Counted from the stretch's first letter, positions 45,964 to 55,131 are shown. The stretch: 64,000 nt of DNA from Clostridium culturomicium (GCF_000821305.1 NZ_CCXK01000014.1:419444-483443); one strand, 5' to 3'. The notes: generated by a model not told the origin, from the letters alone. Program-made: numbers and translations.

Positions 45964-46918
45964 ATGAATTTAATTAACAGCAGTTACTCTAAAAATTTTT
46001 ATATTATTATTAGTTTAGAACTACTAGTATTCATATTCCTCATATCCTACATAATATATAACTTGAATTCAAAAAACTATGTTATGGTCATGGGATGACT
46101 CTTTCATACACAGCCTAATACCTGCGAAGCTTCAAATATGGATGCATCAGATATAAACTATGATAAATTTTTTAGACCCTCTTGCTCTGAAATATTGAAT
46201 ACTACTGATCTAAATTATAGCTTCTTCGATAAATATTTTAATAAAAAAACTAATGAAATTAACCTTGAGGACAGCCTTTTAAAAACTCCTGAAGATACTT
46301 TAATTAACTACTATACAATTTTAAAATCAGCTTCTTATTATGAAGAAAGCAGCGGTAAATACGCTGGCTGTGGTTCTATAGGCGCTGATAATGCCTACTA
46401 TCCTGTAGCTTATAATTTTTTAAGTAAAGAATATAAAAAAATTAAATTATGAGGACTTTCTAAAATCCTTTATAAATATATTCCATATTAATCTTATTAA
46501 GCTAAAAGAAATCCCTATACCAAATACATCTAAAAACTTAAAAAGATATTTTGTTGAACTTGAAACCATAGAAGGTTCCGATAAACCTATGACTAACTTT
46601 GGGTATTACTACAGCTTTATTGATTTAACACAAGAAAAGGATTCATTCAAAATTTCCAACATGGATTTTTACGGAGAAGATTTTCTATGTACACCTTATC
46701 ATGGCTGGCAATGGCAAGGTGAATCGGTCGTTGAAATTAAATATGGAGAATGGTGTAAGCTTATATCTGGAAATCCAACAACCCAAACTGATGATTATAC
46801 AAAAACTATATACTTCGATGGTACTGATGGACATAAGTATATGATTGAATTTTTAACTATTACCAACAACACTGATGTGGAGGTTTCTCAATATAAGATG
46901 AGCAAAAATGGAAAGTAA
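45964..46918 (+). pseudogene. Membrane-anchored protein, interrupted by TGA and a frameshift
   Basis: An ATG at 45964 after GGAGG opens an N-terminus with one hydrophobic helix (residues about 13-34, IIISLELLVFIFLISYIIYN). The frame meets TGA at 46096-46098, then continues in frame to 46452 (SDINYDKFFRPSCSEILNTT and on to SYYEESSGKYAGCGSIGADN). A single-base shift in the A-rich run near 46434-46446 restores the reading NYEDFLKSFINIFHINLIKL and on to a stop at 46918. The rebuilt product (about 317 residues) would be exported and anchored. I do not recognise the family. Two lesions argue for a pseudogene. Confidence 0.75.
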
Positions 46919-47008
46919 GAAAGATTTCTCTTGAATCCTAAAAAATGCTTAAAACAACAATAACTTATAAGTACTCTAATAATATAAATATATCTTGTGG
47001 AAATTAAA

Positions 47009-47261
47009 ATGAAAAACAAAAAATCTTAACTATTTCCATTATAGAACTATGTGTTGTAGCTCTATCTGCATTTGGACTTTCTAATTTACTAAAAAACATG
47101 ATCAAAAGACTGCCATTGACTCTTCACCCTCAAATAAATCAACTTCTTCAGCAAATCCTAATGATGAAACCGCTTATGCAACAACTTCTAATGATGAAAA
47201 AATAAATGCCATTATAGATATTCTTGCTAAATCACTAAATAAAACTGCAGAACAATTATAA
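47009..47261 (+). pseudogene. Small exported protein remnant with two frameshifts
   Basis: MKNKK from an ATG at 47009, then after a one-base shift in an A6 run ILTISIIELCVVALSAFGLS (signal or anchor helix), then after a shift in an A6 run near 47090 a Ser/Thr/Asn-rich stretch (DSSPSNKSTSSANPNDETAY) ending INAIIDILAKSLNKTAEQL. Joined, it is about 85 residues with an N-terminal helix and a flexible tail. No family is recognised. A strong terminator follows at 47272-47308. Both lesions are in homopolymer runs. Confidence 0.6.
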
Positions 47262-47271
47262 CGTATAGCAA

Positions 47272-47308
47272 AACAGCTAACGCCTCATTTTCGTTAGCTG
47301 TTTTTATT
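47272..47308 (+). terminator. Terminator downstream of the small exported-protein remnant
   Basis: AACAGCTAACG (47272-47282) pairs with CGTTAGCTGTT (47292-47302), followed by T-rich TTTATTAT. It may also slow transcription from the convergent HSDH gene. Confidence 0.88.
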
Positions 47309-47329
47309 ATATAAGTTATACTTTTATAT

Positions 47330-48133
47330 TTACTTACTTTTATCCATCATCTCTGAGAATTCAGCATATTGAGGAGTTCCTAGAGCATATCCTCCAGCAA
47401 CCTCATGAATCATCCCTGTAACGTAAGATGAATCATCGCTTGCATAGTAAAGTACTGCTTTAGCAATATCTTCTGGCTTTCCAACCCTGTTTAATGGTAC
47501 ATGTCTTAAGAATGAATCCCTAAATTCATCACTCATATTCTCTAATGCTGCCTTAGTTCCAATTAATCCTGGAAGAACAGCATTACATCTAACCCCTTGC
47601 CTAGCATACTGAACAGCTATATTTTGAGTTAGCGAATTAATTGCGGCCTTTGAAACACAATAAGCAACTCTTCCCAAATCAGGTACAACTGATCCAATTG
47701 TAGATATATTTACAATACTTCCACTACCATTTTTAGCCATATGTGGTATTGCGGCTTTACATGGTAAATATACACTTTGCAAATTATCTTGAATTATTCT
47801 AAAAAATTCATCCGTATCTCCATTAACTACATCCCTATCTAATCTAGGATTAGTTCCCCCGTAGTTATTTACTAAAATATCTAGCCTTCCTTCAGCTTCT
47901 GCAACGGTATCTACCATAGAAGTATATGTTTGTGGCTCACGAGCATTAAAATATACAAACTTTGCTGTACCACCCTTATTTTCAATGTTTGATATAACTT
48001 CTTTTGCTAATTCCTCTGACCTTGCAGCTATATATACTAATGCACCATTCTCAGCTAGCACTTCAGCTGATGCAAGACCAATCCCTTTTGTAGCAGCTGT
48101 AACTATAGCTACCTTATTTTCAAGTTTTCTCAT
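47330..48133 (-). CDS. hdhA: NADP-dependent 7-alpha-hydroxysteroid dehydrogenase (SDR)
   Basis: A 267-residue short-chain dehydrogenase. The cofactor motif is TAATKGIG (residues 12-19) with an Arg-rich AARSEE typical of NADP(H); NNYGG follows, then NISTIGS with catalytic Ser, and Y158-x3-K162 (AYCVSK). The C-terminal signature MIHEVAGGYALGTPQYAEF, together with CNAVLPGLIGT and FLRHVPLNRVG, is almost the same as in the bile-acid 7-alpha-HSDH I recall from C. absonum and C. sordellii. It would oxidise the 7-alpha-hydroxyl of cholate/chenodeoxycholate and their conjugates. The ATG at 48133 has GGAGG 7 bases upstream. It is a single gene with no 7-beta-HSDH neighbour visible. Confidence 0.9.
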   Translation of the reverse strand: MRKLENKVAIVTAATKGIGLASAEVLAENGALVYIAARSEELAKEVISNIENKGGTAKFVYFNAREPQTYTSMVDTVAEAEGRLDILVNNYGGTNPRLDRDVVNGDTDEFFRIIQDNLQSVYLPCKAAIPHMAKNGSGSIVNISTIGSVVPDLGRVAYCVSKAAINSLTQNIAVQYARQGVRCNAVLPGLIGTKAALENMSDEFRDSFLRHVPLNRVGKPEDIAKAVLYYASDDSSYVTGMIHEVAGGYALGTPQYAEFSEMMDKSK

Positions 48134-48180
48134 TACACTACCTCCTACCTTAAGCATTTAAATTTGAACCCCATCTAATA

Positions 48181-48240
48181 TTCATTCGATGGAGTAAGTT
48201 TATGTTTCCAAATCAAAGATTCGGATATTCACTTAACATC
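48181..48240. repeat. Dispersed intergenic repeat, family 2, copy 3 (degenerate)
   Basis: TTCATTCGATGGAGTAAGTT (48181-48200) is close to TTCATTCGAAGGAGT at 14506, and CCAAATCAAAGATTCGG (48208-48224) is close to the AAATCAAAGATTT core at 14547-14559 and 8534-8546 (reverse). It lies between the HSDH gene and pepF. The rest of the gap (48241-48388) holds a TATAAT at 48348-48353 that is probably the pepF promoter. Confidence 0.55.
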
Positions 48241-48397
48241 TTAATAGTATCATTTACTAAATTTTCTTACAAACAACTTATTTATAAATTTATTTAACTC
48301 TATGTTAACAATTTTTATATTTTGGCATTCCCTCTTCAATTATATGATATAATATTGAAAATATTTCGAATATAGAAATAATAAGGAGATGATTTTT

Positions 48398-50167
48398 TTG
48401 GAATTAAACTGGAGTTTAAAGGAGCTATATCCATCCTTCCAGAGTGATGAATTTAAAAATGACTTTGAAACCCTGGATAAAATAATTGATGAATTTATTC
48501 ATCTTGGAAAAGAAACTACTGGAATCGCCGTTGATATTAGAGATGTTCTTGAAAGATATATTTACATAAACACAGAACTCTCTAAAACCTCTAGAATGCT
48601 TGGTGCTATGACCCATTTAACTCTAAGCACAGATACTAAAAATTCCACAGCCCTACGTTATCAAGATATATTATCCTCTAAACTTAGCAATTTAGCCGAA
48701 AGTGAAGCACAGCTTACAAGGTGGATGGGACGCATAGAAAATCTTGATGTAATCATTGAAAGCTCACCTCTTCTTAAAGAGCATGAATTTATAATTAAGG
48801 AAGAAGCTGAAAAAGCTAAATACATTTTAAGCGACAAGGAAGAAGCTATAATAGCTAAAATGAAGACTACTGGGTCTAATGCATGGGAAAAATTAAAGAA
48901 CATTTTAACCTCAAGCTTAATGGTTGATATAGAAATTGATAATGTACAGCAGCAGCTTCCTTTATCCGTAGTTAGAAATTTAGCTTATGAAGCTGACCCT
49001 ATAACTAGAAAAGCTGCTTATGAAGCAGAACTTGCCAGCTATAAAAAAATTGATGATGGTATGGCTGCAGCTTTAAATGGTATAAAGGGCGAAGTTATCA
49101 CTACTTCAAAATTAAGAGGCTTTGAATCTCCACTAGATGAAACTTTAGCTAATTCAAGAATGGACAAGGCTACTTTAAATGCCATGCTTCAAGCTATGGA
49201 AGAATATATGCCTGTGTTCAGAAATTACCTTAGGAAAAAAAGTGAACTTTTAGGACATAAAAATGGACTTCCTTTTTATGATTTATTTGCTCCTATGGGT
49301 GATATCGATATGACCTATTCTTACGAGGACGGCTGTAAATGTGTAATAGACAACTTCAGAACCTTCAGCGATGATTTAGCTGATTTTGCAAAAGAAGCTA
49401 TTGAAAAATCTTGGATTGATGTTAAACCAAAGCAAGGTAAGGTTGGTGGAGCTTTCTGTTCTGGTATTCACCCAATAGGCGAATGTAGAGTTCTTCTTAA
49501 TTATGGTGATACCTTCAGTGATGTTGTAACCCTAGCTCATGAGCTTGGTCATGGTTACCATGGTCACTGTTTAAACAACGAAAGCATATTAAACTCTGGA
49601 TATCCAATGCCAATTGCTGAAACTGCTTCTACCTTCTGTGAAACTATAGTGAAAAAGGCAGCTATAAAAACAGCAACACCTGAAGAAAAATTTGCAATTC
49701 TTGAAGGAGAAATCTGTGATTGCACTCAGGTTATAGTTGATATCTATAGCAGATACTTATTTGAAAGTGAATTATTTAGAAGAAGAGAAGAAGCAAACCT
49801 TTCTGTTGAGGAAATAAATGAAATAATGCTTGATGCACAGAGAAAAGCTTATGGAGATGGCTTAGATCAAAACTACCTGCATCCATACATGTGGGCATGT
49901 AAAACCCACTACTATTATGCTGGCAGAAACTTTTATAACTTCCCTTATGCCTTCGGACAATTATTCTCCAAAGGACTTTATGCTGAGTATTTAAACCGCG
50001 GACAATCTTTTGCAGATGATTACAGAAAACTACTTTCTGTAACTGGCAAAAATAATTTAAAGGATATTGCTATGATTATGAACATTGATATTACTGACAT
50101 TAACTTCTGGAGAAGCTCTCTTGAAATTATTAAAGGTGATATTGATGAATTCTTATCATTAAAATAA
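48398..50167 (+). CDS. pepF: Oligoendopeptidase F (M3 family)
   Basis: About 589 residues, a cytosolic zinc metallopeptidase of the M3B family that cuts short peptides. The zinc motif HELGHGYHG (H381, E382, H385) is preceded by LNYGDTFSDVVTLA and followed by the third ligand region MPIAETASTFCETIV. Start: AAGGAG abuts ATG at 48389, too close to use, while a TTG at 48398 has 9-base spacing and gives MELNWSLKELYPSF, the normal PepF start. It is a single gene, divergent from the HSDH gene and closed by a strong bidirectional terminator. Confidence 0.95.
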   Translation: MELNWSLKELYPSFQSDEFKNDFETLDKIIDEFIHLGKETTGIAVDIRDVLERYIYINTELSKTSRMLGAMTHLTLSTDTKNSTALRYQDILSSKLSNLAESEAQLTRWMGRIENLDVIIESSPLLKEHEFIIKEEAEKAKYILSDKEEAIIAKMKTTGSNAWEKLKNILTSSLMVDIEIDNVQQQLPLSVVRNLAYEADPITRKAAYEAELASYKKIDDGMAAALNGIKGEVITTSKLRGFESPLDETLANSRMDKATLNAMLQAMEEYMPVFRNYLRKKSELLGHKNGLPFYDLFAPMGDIDMTYSYEDGCKCVIDNFRTFSDDLADFAKEAIEKSWIDVKPKQGKVGGAFCSGIHPIGECRVLLNYGDTFSDVVTLAHELGHGYHGHCLNNESILNSGYPMPIAETASTFCETIVKKAAIKTATPEEKFAILEGEICDCTQVIVDIYSRYLFESELFRRREEANLSVEEINEIMLDAQRKAYGDGLDQNYLHPYMWACKTHYYYAGRNFYNFPYAFGQLFSKGLYAEYLNRGQSFADDYRKLLSVTGKNNLKDIAMIMNIDITDINFWRSSLEIIKGDIDEFLSLK

Positions 50168-50206
50168 AACCAATTTCCCCAAAGTGAAATATCATAAATA
50201 AATATT

Positions 50207-50235
50207 AAAATCCCATGATTATATCATGGGATTTT
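50207..50235. terminator. Bidirectional terminator between pepF and the permease gene
   Basis: AAAATCCCATGAT (50207-50219), loop of 3, ATCATGGGATTTT (50223-50235), a perfect 13-base stem with A-run and T-run on the two sides. Confidence 0.95.
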
Positions 50236-50279
50236 ATCATTTATCTAATTTAATTATTTCACCTTAAAATATGAATCTA

Positions 50280-51677
50280 TTAAATATCCAGTCCTGCTGA
50301 CTTTCTAATTTCATCTATATTTTTTGATTGCTTATTCTTTTGCATCATCATATATACGTATACTGGAATTCCAACAAGCATTAGAATAAATCCATACATT
50401 ACTACTTCTGCACCGGTGCCATAAATTGCATAAATTGAGTATGCAAAGGCTAACAATGAGAAGAATGAACTCTTTAAGAAATTAATTAAACTGAAATCCT
50501 TTGATTTCTTGCAAAGTAATACTATCTCTGCTGCCGCTGTAAATGAATATGCTGGCAAGAAGGATAAAGTTGCAAGAAGAATCATAAAGTCAAATACACT
50601 TTGTAAGGAACCAATATAATTCATCAATAAAAGTAAGTTCATACACACACCATTAATAATTAAAGCTGCTACTGGTGTATTATATTTTGGATTTACCTTC
50701 TTAAATATCTTAGGGAATAATCCATCTTCTGCAGCACCAACTGCACATCTAGCTGTAGTTAAGAACCAGCCACAAGCTGCCCCTAAAGTTGATATTATAG
50801 CTCCAATGGCTATAAATGGTCCACCCCAACTTCCACCTGTCGCTGCGTCTATTATATCAGCCATTGGTGCATTTGAATTAGCTAAAGAAGCCTGATCCAT
50901 AGCTCCCATTGCAGCAACGCTTATGATAATGTATATTATTCCAATTAATAATATTCCATATACTGTACTTCTTCTAATATTCTTTTCTGGATTCTTAATT
51001 TCTCCTCCTGCTACAGTTGCACTTTCAAGTCCAACGAAAGCCCATAAAGCAATTGCAATACCTGCTGGAAGTGTTCCCATACCTGAAACCTCTGGAGCAG
51101 AAACTGTACTCATAAAGCTTGGATTAAAATTAATGAAGGCTATAAAAATAAACACAACTAATACTGCTACTTTTAAAACTGTAGATACAACCCCAATCTT
51201 TCCAACATGCTTTACGCTCACAATATTTACAATAGTAAATACCCAAATAACTGCCGAACAAATTAGAATGGCGCTCATTGGATTGTTTGCGCCTGGGAAA
51301 AAATAAGTAAAATAACTCATAAATGCTGTAATTATCGCATCATTCCCTACCCATGATCCAATCCAGAAGGACCAGGCAATTAGAAACCCTGCAAAATCAC
51401 CAAATGCTGCTCTTGTATAAACTACAGGTCCACCTGTTTTAGGCATCTTAGAGCCTAGGTTAGCAAAACTAAGTGCTATAAGTAATGAACCCACTGCTGT
51501 TAAAATCCATGCTATAATTGCAACCTTAGGGTTTGTAGCTCTTGCCATACTTCCTGGTGACATAAAGACTCCCGAGCCTATTACATTACCTACTACTATT
51601 GCCGTTGCCGCCCAAATCCCTAACTCTCTCTTTAGTTCTCCGCCATCTTGCATAATTTGACTATTCTTCTTAGCCAT
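50280..51677 (-). CDS. APC-superfamily amino-acid permease
   Basis: About 465 residues, 12 or so hydrophobic segments. TM1 contains GIWAATAIVVGNVIGSGVFM (the unwound GSG motif that binds amino-acid substrates), followed by GSLLIALSFANLGSKMPKTG and FWIGSWVGNDA. The order and length are like amino-acid/polyamine antiporters and uptake permeases; the substrate cannot be named from sequence. The ATG at 51677 is 8 bases after GGAG; an upstream GTG at 51686 is less likely. It is a single gene. Confidence 0.92.
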   Translation of the reverse strand: MAKKNSQIMQDGGELKRELGIWAATAIVVGNVIGSGVFMSPGSMARATNPKVAIIAWILTAVGSLLIALSFANLGSKMPKTGGPVVYTRAAFGDFAGFLIAWSFWIGSWVGNDAIITAFMSYFTYFFPGANNPMSAILICSAVIWVFTIVNIVSVKHVGKIGVVSTVLKVAVLVVFIFIAFINFNPSFMSTVSAPEVSGMGTLPAGIAIALWAFVGLESATVAGGEIKNPEKNIRRSTVYGILLIGIIYIIISVAAMGAMDQASLANSNAPMADIIDAATGGSWGGPFIAIGAIISTLGAACGWFLTTARCAVGAAEDGLFPKIFKKVNPKYNTPVAALIINGVCMNLLLLMNYIGSLQSVFDFMILLATLSFLPAYSFTAAAEIVLLCKKSKDFSLINFLKSSFFSLLAFAYSIYAIYGTGAEVVMYGFILMLVGIPVYVYMMMQKNKQSKNIDEIRKSAGLDI

Positions 51678-51915
51678 AATCTCCACTCCTACTAAAATAA
51701 TAAAAATTGACGACTTAATAATACTAATTCTTTAACTAGCATCAAATAAAATAGAACAGCTTATAAGTTATTTAGTTTTAATTTTTTATTTTCCCCTTAT
51801 CTACCACCTTCTTGATTAACAATATTTGCTAATTGTTTAACAAGATAATTATAGCACTTAGTATGTATTTTGGATATATATTCTTTTGTTATTTTATTTA
51901 CAATAATGAAGATTT

Positions 51916-52866
51916 TTAACTACTTTTAACCTTTTGAGTCGTAACCTTTATAGCATCCTTAGCAAATATAAACATAATAAATCTTACTAAAACATATATA
52001 ACTATAACGGCAGCTATAAACTCTTGAGCTTTAACCACATACTGAAGCCACGAAATACCTTTTCCTGCATTCATTAGTGTACCATTTGTTCCTTTTATCG
52101 CAATTGCACTTATAACCATAGGGAATGTAAACGCAGCATAACTTGGATAAAACCTTAAAGTTAACCCCTTAACTAAAAAACATAATCCAACTACATATAG
52201 TATTCCAACTAAGACTGCTAAAAAGTATAGCATCGAAATGTTTTTCTCCGTAAAAGAATTTAAGTATGCTGCTAAAGTAAGTGCTGCTGGTGCTGCAAAA
52301 ATTACAGTGGTTGGCATTGCAGGTTCTTGAATCCCCTTCACAACCAATACTCTGTATCCTATGACAAACACTAATACTATTAATGTAGCTAATGCAAACC
52401 AGAAAATAGCTTGTCCAATTTTTTCAAAACCAAAGGCTGGGGCAGTTATCGACGCAGCTGCAATTCCAACATATACAATAAAGGTACTCGGAAATATTTT
52501 ATTTATTTTAAATCCACATATAAAATTTTTAGTATACACAACAATTAAAACCACATGAATAATTACACCTAACCACCATAACCCTGCTCCAGCACTAGCT
52601 GAATAAGGTTTTAAGTATCCTGACAATATCATCATTGCCATTGAATAAGTTGGAATAACGCTTGCTATTACTGGATTATTCATTTCTTCCTTCACACTTT
52701 TCCAGCAAACTACCATTTTTAAAGTCAGTAAAATGAACATTATTGATGCTATGGCTCCAAATATATTTTTTGCCATAACTGTATAGCTTGATAACAAATT
52801 ACCCAATGCGGCACATGCTAATATTACTGCTGCAAATGGTAATGGTATTTTTTTTATATAATTCAT
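51916..52866 (-). CDS. TDT-family (tellurite-resistance/dicarboxylate, SLAC1-like) transporter
   Basis: A 316-residue integral membrane protein with about ten hydrophobic helices. PLPFAAVILACAALGNLLSS at the N-terminus, and FYPSYAAFTFPMVISAIA near the C-terminus, are the family hallmarks (TehA/Mae1/SLAC1). Members conduct anions or export dicarboxylates or sulfite; the substrate here is not evident. The gene follows the C_GCAxxG_C_C-family gene after only 11 bases and is likely cotranscribed with it, suggesting a link to redox or sulfur metabolism. Confidence 0.88.
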   Translation of the reverse strand: MNYIKKIPLPFAAVILACAALGNLLSSYTVMAKNIFGAIASIMFILLTLKMVVCWKSVKEEMNNPVIASVIPTYSMAMMILSGYLKPYSASAGAGLWWLGVIIHVVLIVVYTKNFICGFKINKIFPSTFIVYVGIAAASITAPAFGFEKIGQAIFWFALATLIVLVFVIGYRVLVVKGIQEPAMPTTVIFAAPAALTLAAYLNSFTEKNISMLYFLAVLVGILYVVGLCFLVKGLTLRFYPSYAAFTFPMVISAIAIKGTNGTLMNAGKGISWLQYVVKAQEFIAAVIVIYVLVRFIMFIFAKDAIKVTTQKVKSS

Positions 52867-52877
52867 GATACTCCCCT

Positions 52878-53354
52878 TTACTCTGCATCAATATTTTTAA
52901 TATTTAATTCTCTAACTATTATCTCTGCAGTTTTTTCTGCCATCTCTCCTGTAAATTTTACACATTGAGCCTTATGTTCACCTGATGCCATATCCATTCC
53001 TTTTGTAAGAATACTGCAACATGAAACCTTATTTTTCCCTCTGAAATATTCTTGAAGCTCCTTTGCTAGCTCAAGTGTTTTAACACTTCTTGGATCCTGT
53101 GGCGTGCTTCCAGCTGTTCTTCCAAAGAAATAACCAACACTTAAGACTGCTCCTGATATTGCTCCACAAGTACATTTTGTCTTTCCAATTCCAACCGGGA
53201 ACCCTGATGCCATAGCTATCATTTCATCTGGCATGTCCAATTCAAAATTCTTTTTAATTGAAGCTACGATTGCCTCTGAACAATAGTACTCTCCTCTTTT
53301 GAAAAAATCCTCTGCATCAGCTTTAACCTTTTGTACACTTACTTCTTTAATCAT
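52878..53354 (-). CDS. C_GCAxxG_C_C-family probable redox protein
   Basis: About 158 residues. The conserved cysteine pattern of this family is visible: YYCSEAIVASI, FPVGIGKTKCTCGAISGAVL (the C-x-C-G-A-x-x-G core), VSCCSILTKG and HKAQCVKFTGE. Family members are small predicted redox or metal-binding proteins, some secreted; this one has no signal peptide. The start is uncertain among 53384, 53366 and 53354; the last has GGAAGG about 12 bases upstream. It is paired with a TDT transporter. Confidence 0.82.
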   Translation of the reverse strand: MIKEVSVQKVKADAEDFFKRGEYYCSEAIVASIKKNFELDMPDEMIAMASGFPVGIGKTKCTCGAISGAVLSVGYFFGRTAGSTPQDPRSVKTLELAKELQEYFRGKNKVSCCSILTKGMDMASGEHKAQCVKFTGEMAEKTAEIIVRELNIKNIDAE

Positions 53355-53540
53355 AAATTCATCCATCCTTCCAATTTCATTCAATATAATTTATAACTCC
53401 CATAGCTATTATATTAACAACCCTCTTCATTTTCATTGATTATTCTTACTTTTAATAGATATTTCTCACCTATTCGATTTCATAATAACTAAAAGCACTA
53501 AAATCTAATAATCTTTTATACTTTTCAGTGCGAATTTTTC

Positions 53541-53654
53541 TTCAATTTAGTTTATACATTTGATATAATATAAAACTAGTGATAAATATACTTAAATCTG
53601 TTTAAAGTATTAAATATATTGATATATAAGGTGCTTTTAAGCCCTTATTTTTTC
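53541..53654 (+). promoter_or_regulatory. proS promoter and leader with terminator-like hairpin
   Basis: TTCAAT (53541-53546), 17-base spacer, TATAAT (53564-53569), then a leader with ATAAGG-T-GCTT TT AAGC-CCTTAT followed by T6 (53626-53654), about 40 bases before the proS ATG. This is the shape of an intrinsic terminator in the leader. No T-box sequence is present. The region 53385-53540 shows nothing else distinct. Confidence 0.6.
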
Positions 53655-53693
53655 ACAAAGCAACAAAATAAATAGAAATGAGGGAGTATTATT

Positions 53694-55130
53694 ATGGCAA
53701 AAGGTAAAAAATTTGTTGAAGCAATTACCTCCATGGATGAGGATTTTGCAAAGTGGTATACTGACATAGTAAAAAAAGCTGAGTTAGTTGACTACTCAAG
53801 CGTTAAGGGATGTATGATAATAAGACCCTACGGTTATGCAATTTGGGAAAACATCCAAAAGAATTTAGATGAAAGATTAAAAGCAACTGGACACGAGAAT
53901 GTATATATGCCTATGTTCATTCCAGAGAGCTTATTGAATAAAGAAAAAGATCACGTTGAAGGCTTTGCTCCCGAGGTTGCTTGGGTAACTCACGGTGGAA
54001 GTGAAGAATTAGCAGAGAGATTATGTGTTAGACCAACTTCAGAAACTCTATTCTGTGAACACTTTGCAAAAATCGTTCAATCTCACAATGATTTACCAAA
54101 ACTTTATAACCAATGGTGTTCAGTTGTAAGATGGGAAAAAACAACTAGACCATTTCTAAGAAGTACTGAGTTCCTATGGCAGGAAGGACATACAATCCAC
54201 GCAACTGCTGAAGAATCAGAAAAAGAAACAATCTCAATTCTTAACATGTATGCAGACTTCTGCGAGAATGTTCTTGCGATGCCTGTTGTTAAAGGAAGAA
54301 AAACAGATAAAGAAAAATTTGCTGGTGCTGAAGCTACTTATACTATAGAAAGCTTAATGCATGATGGTAAGGCTCTTCAAAGCGGAACCTCTCACAACTT
54401 TGGTGATGGTTTTGCTAAAGCCTTTGGCATCAGATACAACGATAAAAATGGACAATTACAATATGTTCACGAAACTTCTTGGGGAGTTACAACTCGTTTA
54501 ATCGGAGCTATAATCATGGTTCACGGTGATGACAGCGGACTTGTTCTTCCTCCAAGAATAGCTCCAACTCAAGTTATGATAATCCCTATCGCTCAACACA
54601 AGGAAGGCGTACTTGAGAAAGCTGAAGAATTAAGAGAAAGAGTATCCAAAGTAGCAAGAGTTAAACTTGACAGCAGCGATAAAATGCCTGGTTGGAAGTT
54701 CAGCGAATGTGAAATGAAAGGTATTCCTGTAAGAGTTGAAATCGGACCTAAGGATATCGAAAATAATGAAGCTGTAATAGTAAGAAGAGATAACAGAGAA
54801 AAAATCGTTGTTTCTCTTGATGAATTAGAAACAAAAATAACTGAAACTCTAGAAATCGTACAAAATGCACTTCTTGAAAAAGCTAAAAAACATAGAGAAG
54901 AAAAAACTTACTCTGCTGTAACTTTAGAAGACTTCATCGAAATCGCAGATAATAAGCCAGGATTCATTAAGGCTATGTGGTGTGGAGATGAAGCTTGTGA
55001 AAACAAACTTAAAGAAGTTGCTGGAGTTTCTTCAAGATGTATGCCATTTGAACAGGAAAAGCTTTCTGACAAATGTGTGTGTTGTGGAAAAGAAGCTAAG
55101 ACTATGGTTTACTGGGGTAAAGCATACTAA
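53694..55130 (+). CDS. proS: Prolyl-tRNA synthetase (short, archaeal/eukaryotic-type)
   Basis: A 478-residue class II synthetase without the bacterial editing insert. The class II motifs appear in IRPYGYAIWENIQ, RPTSETLFCEHFAKIVQSHN, VVRWEKTTRPFLRSTEFLWQ and the ATP-binding GTSHNFGDGFA near residue 245. A C-terminal zinc-type domain with C-x4-C and CVCC pairs (CGDEAC, CVCCG) is typical of this form. It charges tRNA-Pro. The ATG follows a GAGGGAG site. The leader carries a terminator-like hairpin, so expression may be attenuated by an unknown signal. Confidence 0.97.
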   Translation: MAKGKKFVEAITSMDEDFAKWYTDIVKKAELVDYSSVKGCMIIRPYGYAIWENIQKNLDERLKATGHENVYMPMFIPESLLNKEKDHVEGFAPEVAWVTHGGSEELAERLCVRPTSETLFCEHFAKIVQSHNDLPKLYNQWCSVVRWEKTTRPFLRSTEFLWQEGHTIHATAEESEKETISILNMYADFCENVLAMPVVKGRKTDKEKFAGAEATYTIESLMHDGKALQSGTSHNFGDGFAKAFGIRYNDKNGQLQYVHETSWGVTTRLIGAIIMVHGDDSGLVLPPRIAPTQVMIIPIAQHKEGVLEKAEELRERVSKVARVKLDSSDKMPGWKFSECEMKGIPVRVEIGPKDIENNEAVIVRRDNREKIVVSLDELETKITETLEIVQNALLEKAKKHREEKTYSAVTLEDFIEIADNKPGFIKAMWCGDEACENKLKEVAGVSSRCMPFEQEKLSDKCVCCGKEAKTMVYWGKAY

Positions 55131-55131
55131 T

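Noticed and set aside
45964..46098. TGA at 46096 as selenocysteine
   Set aside because: No SECIS-like hairpin is apparent right after the codon, no selenoprotein family is recognised, and the gene has a second lesion downstream; decay is simpler.
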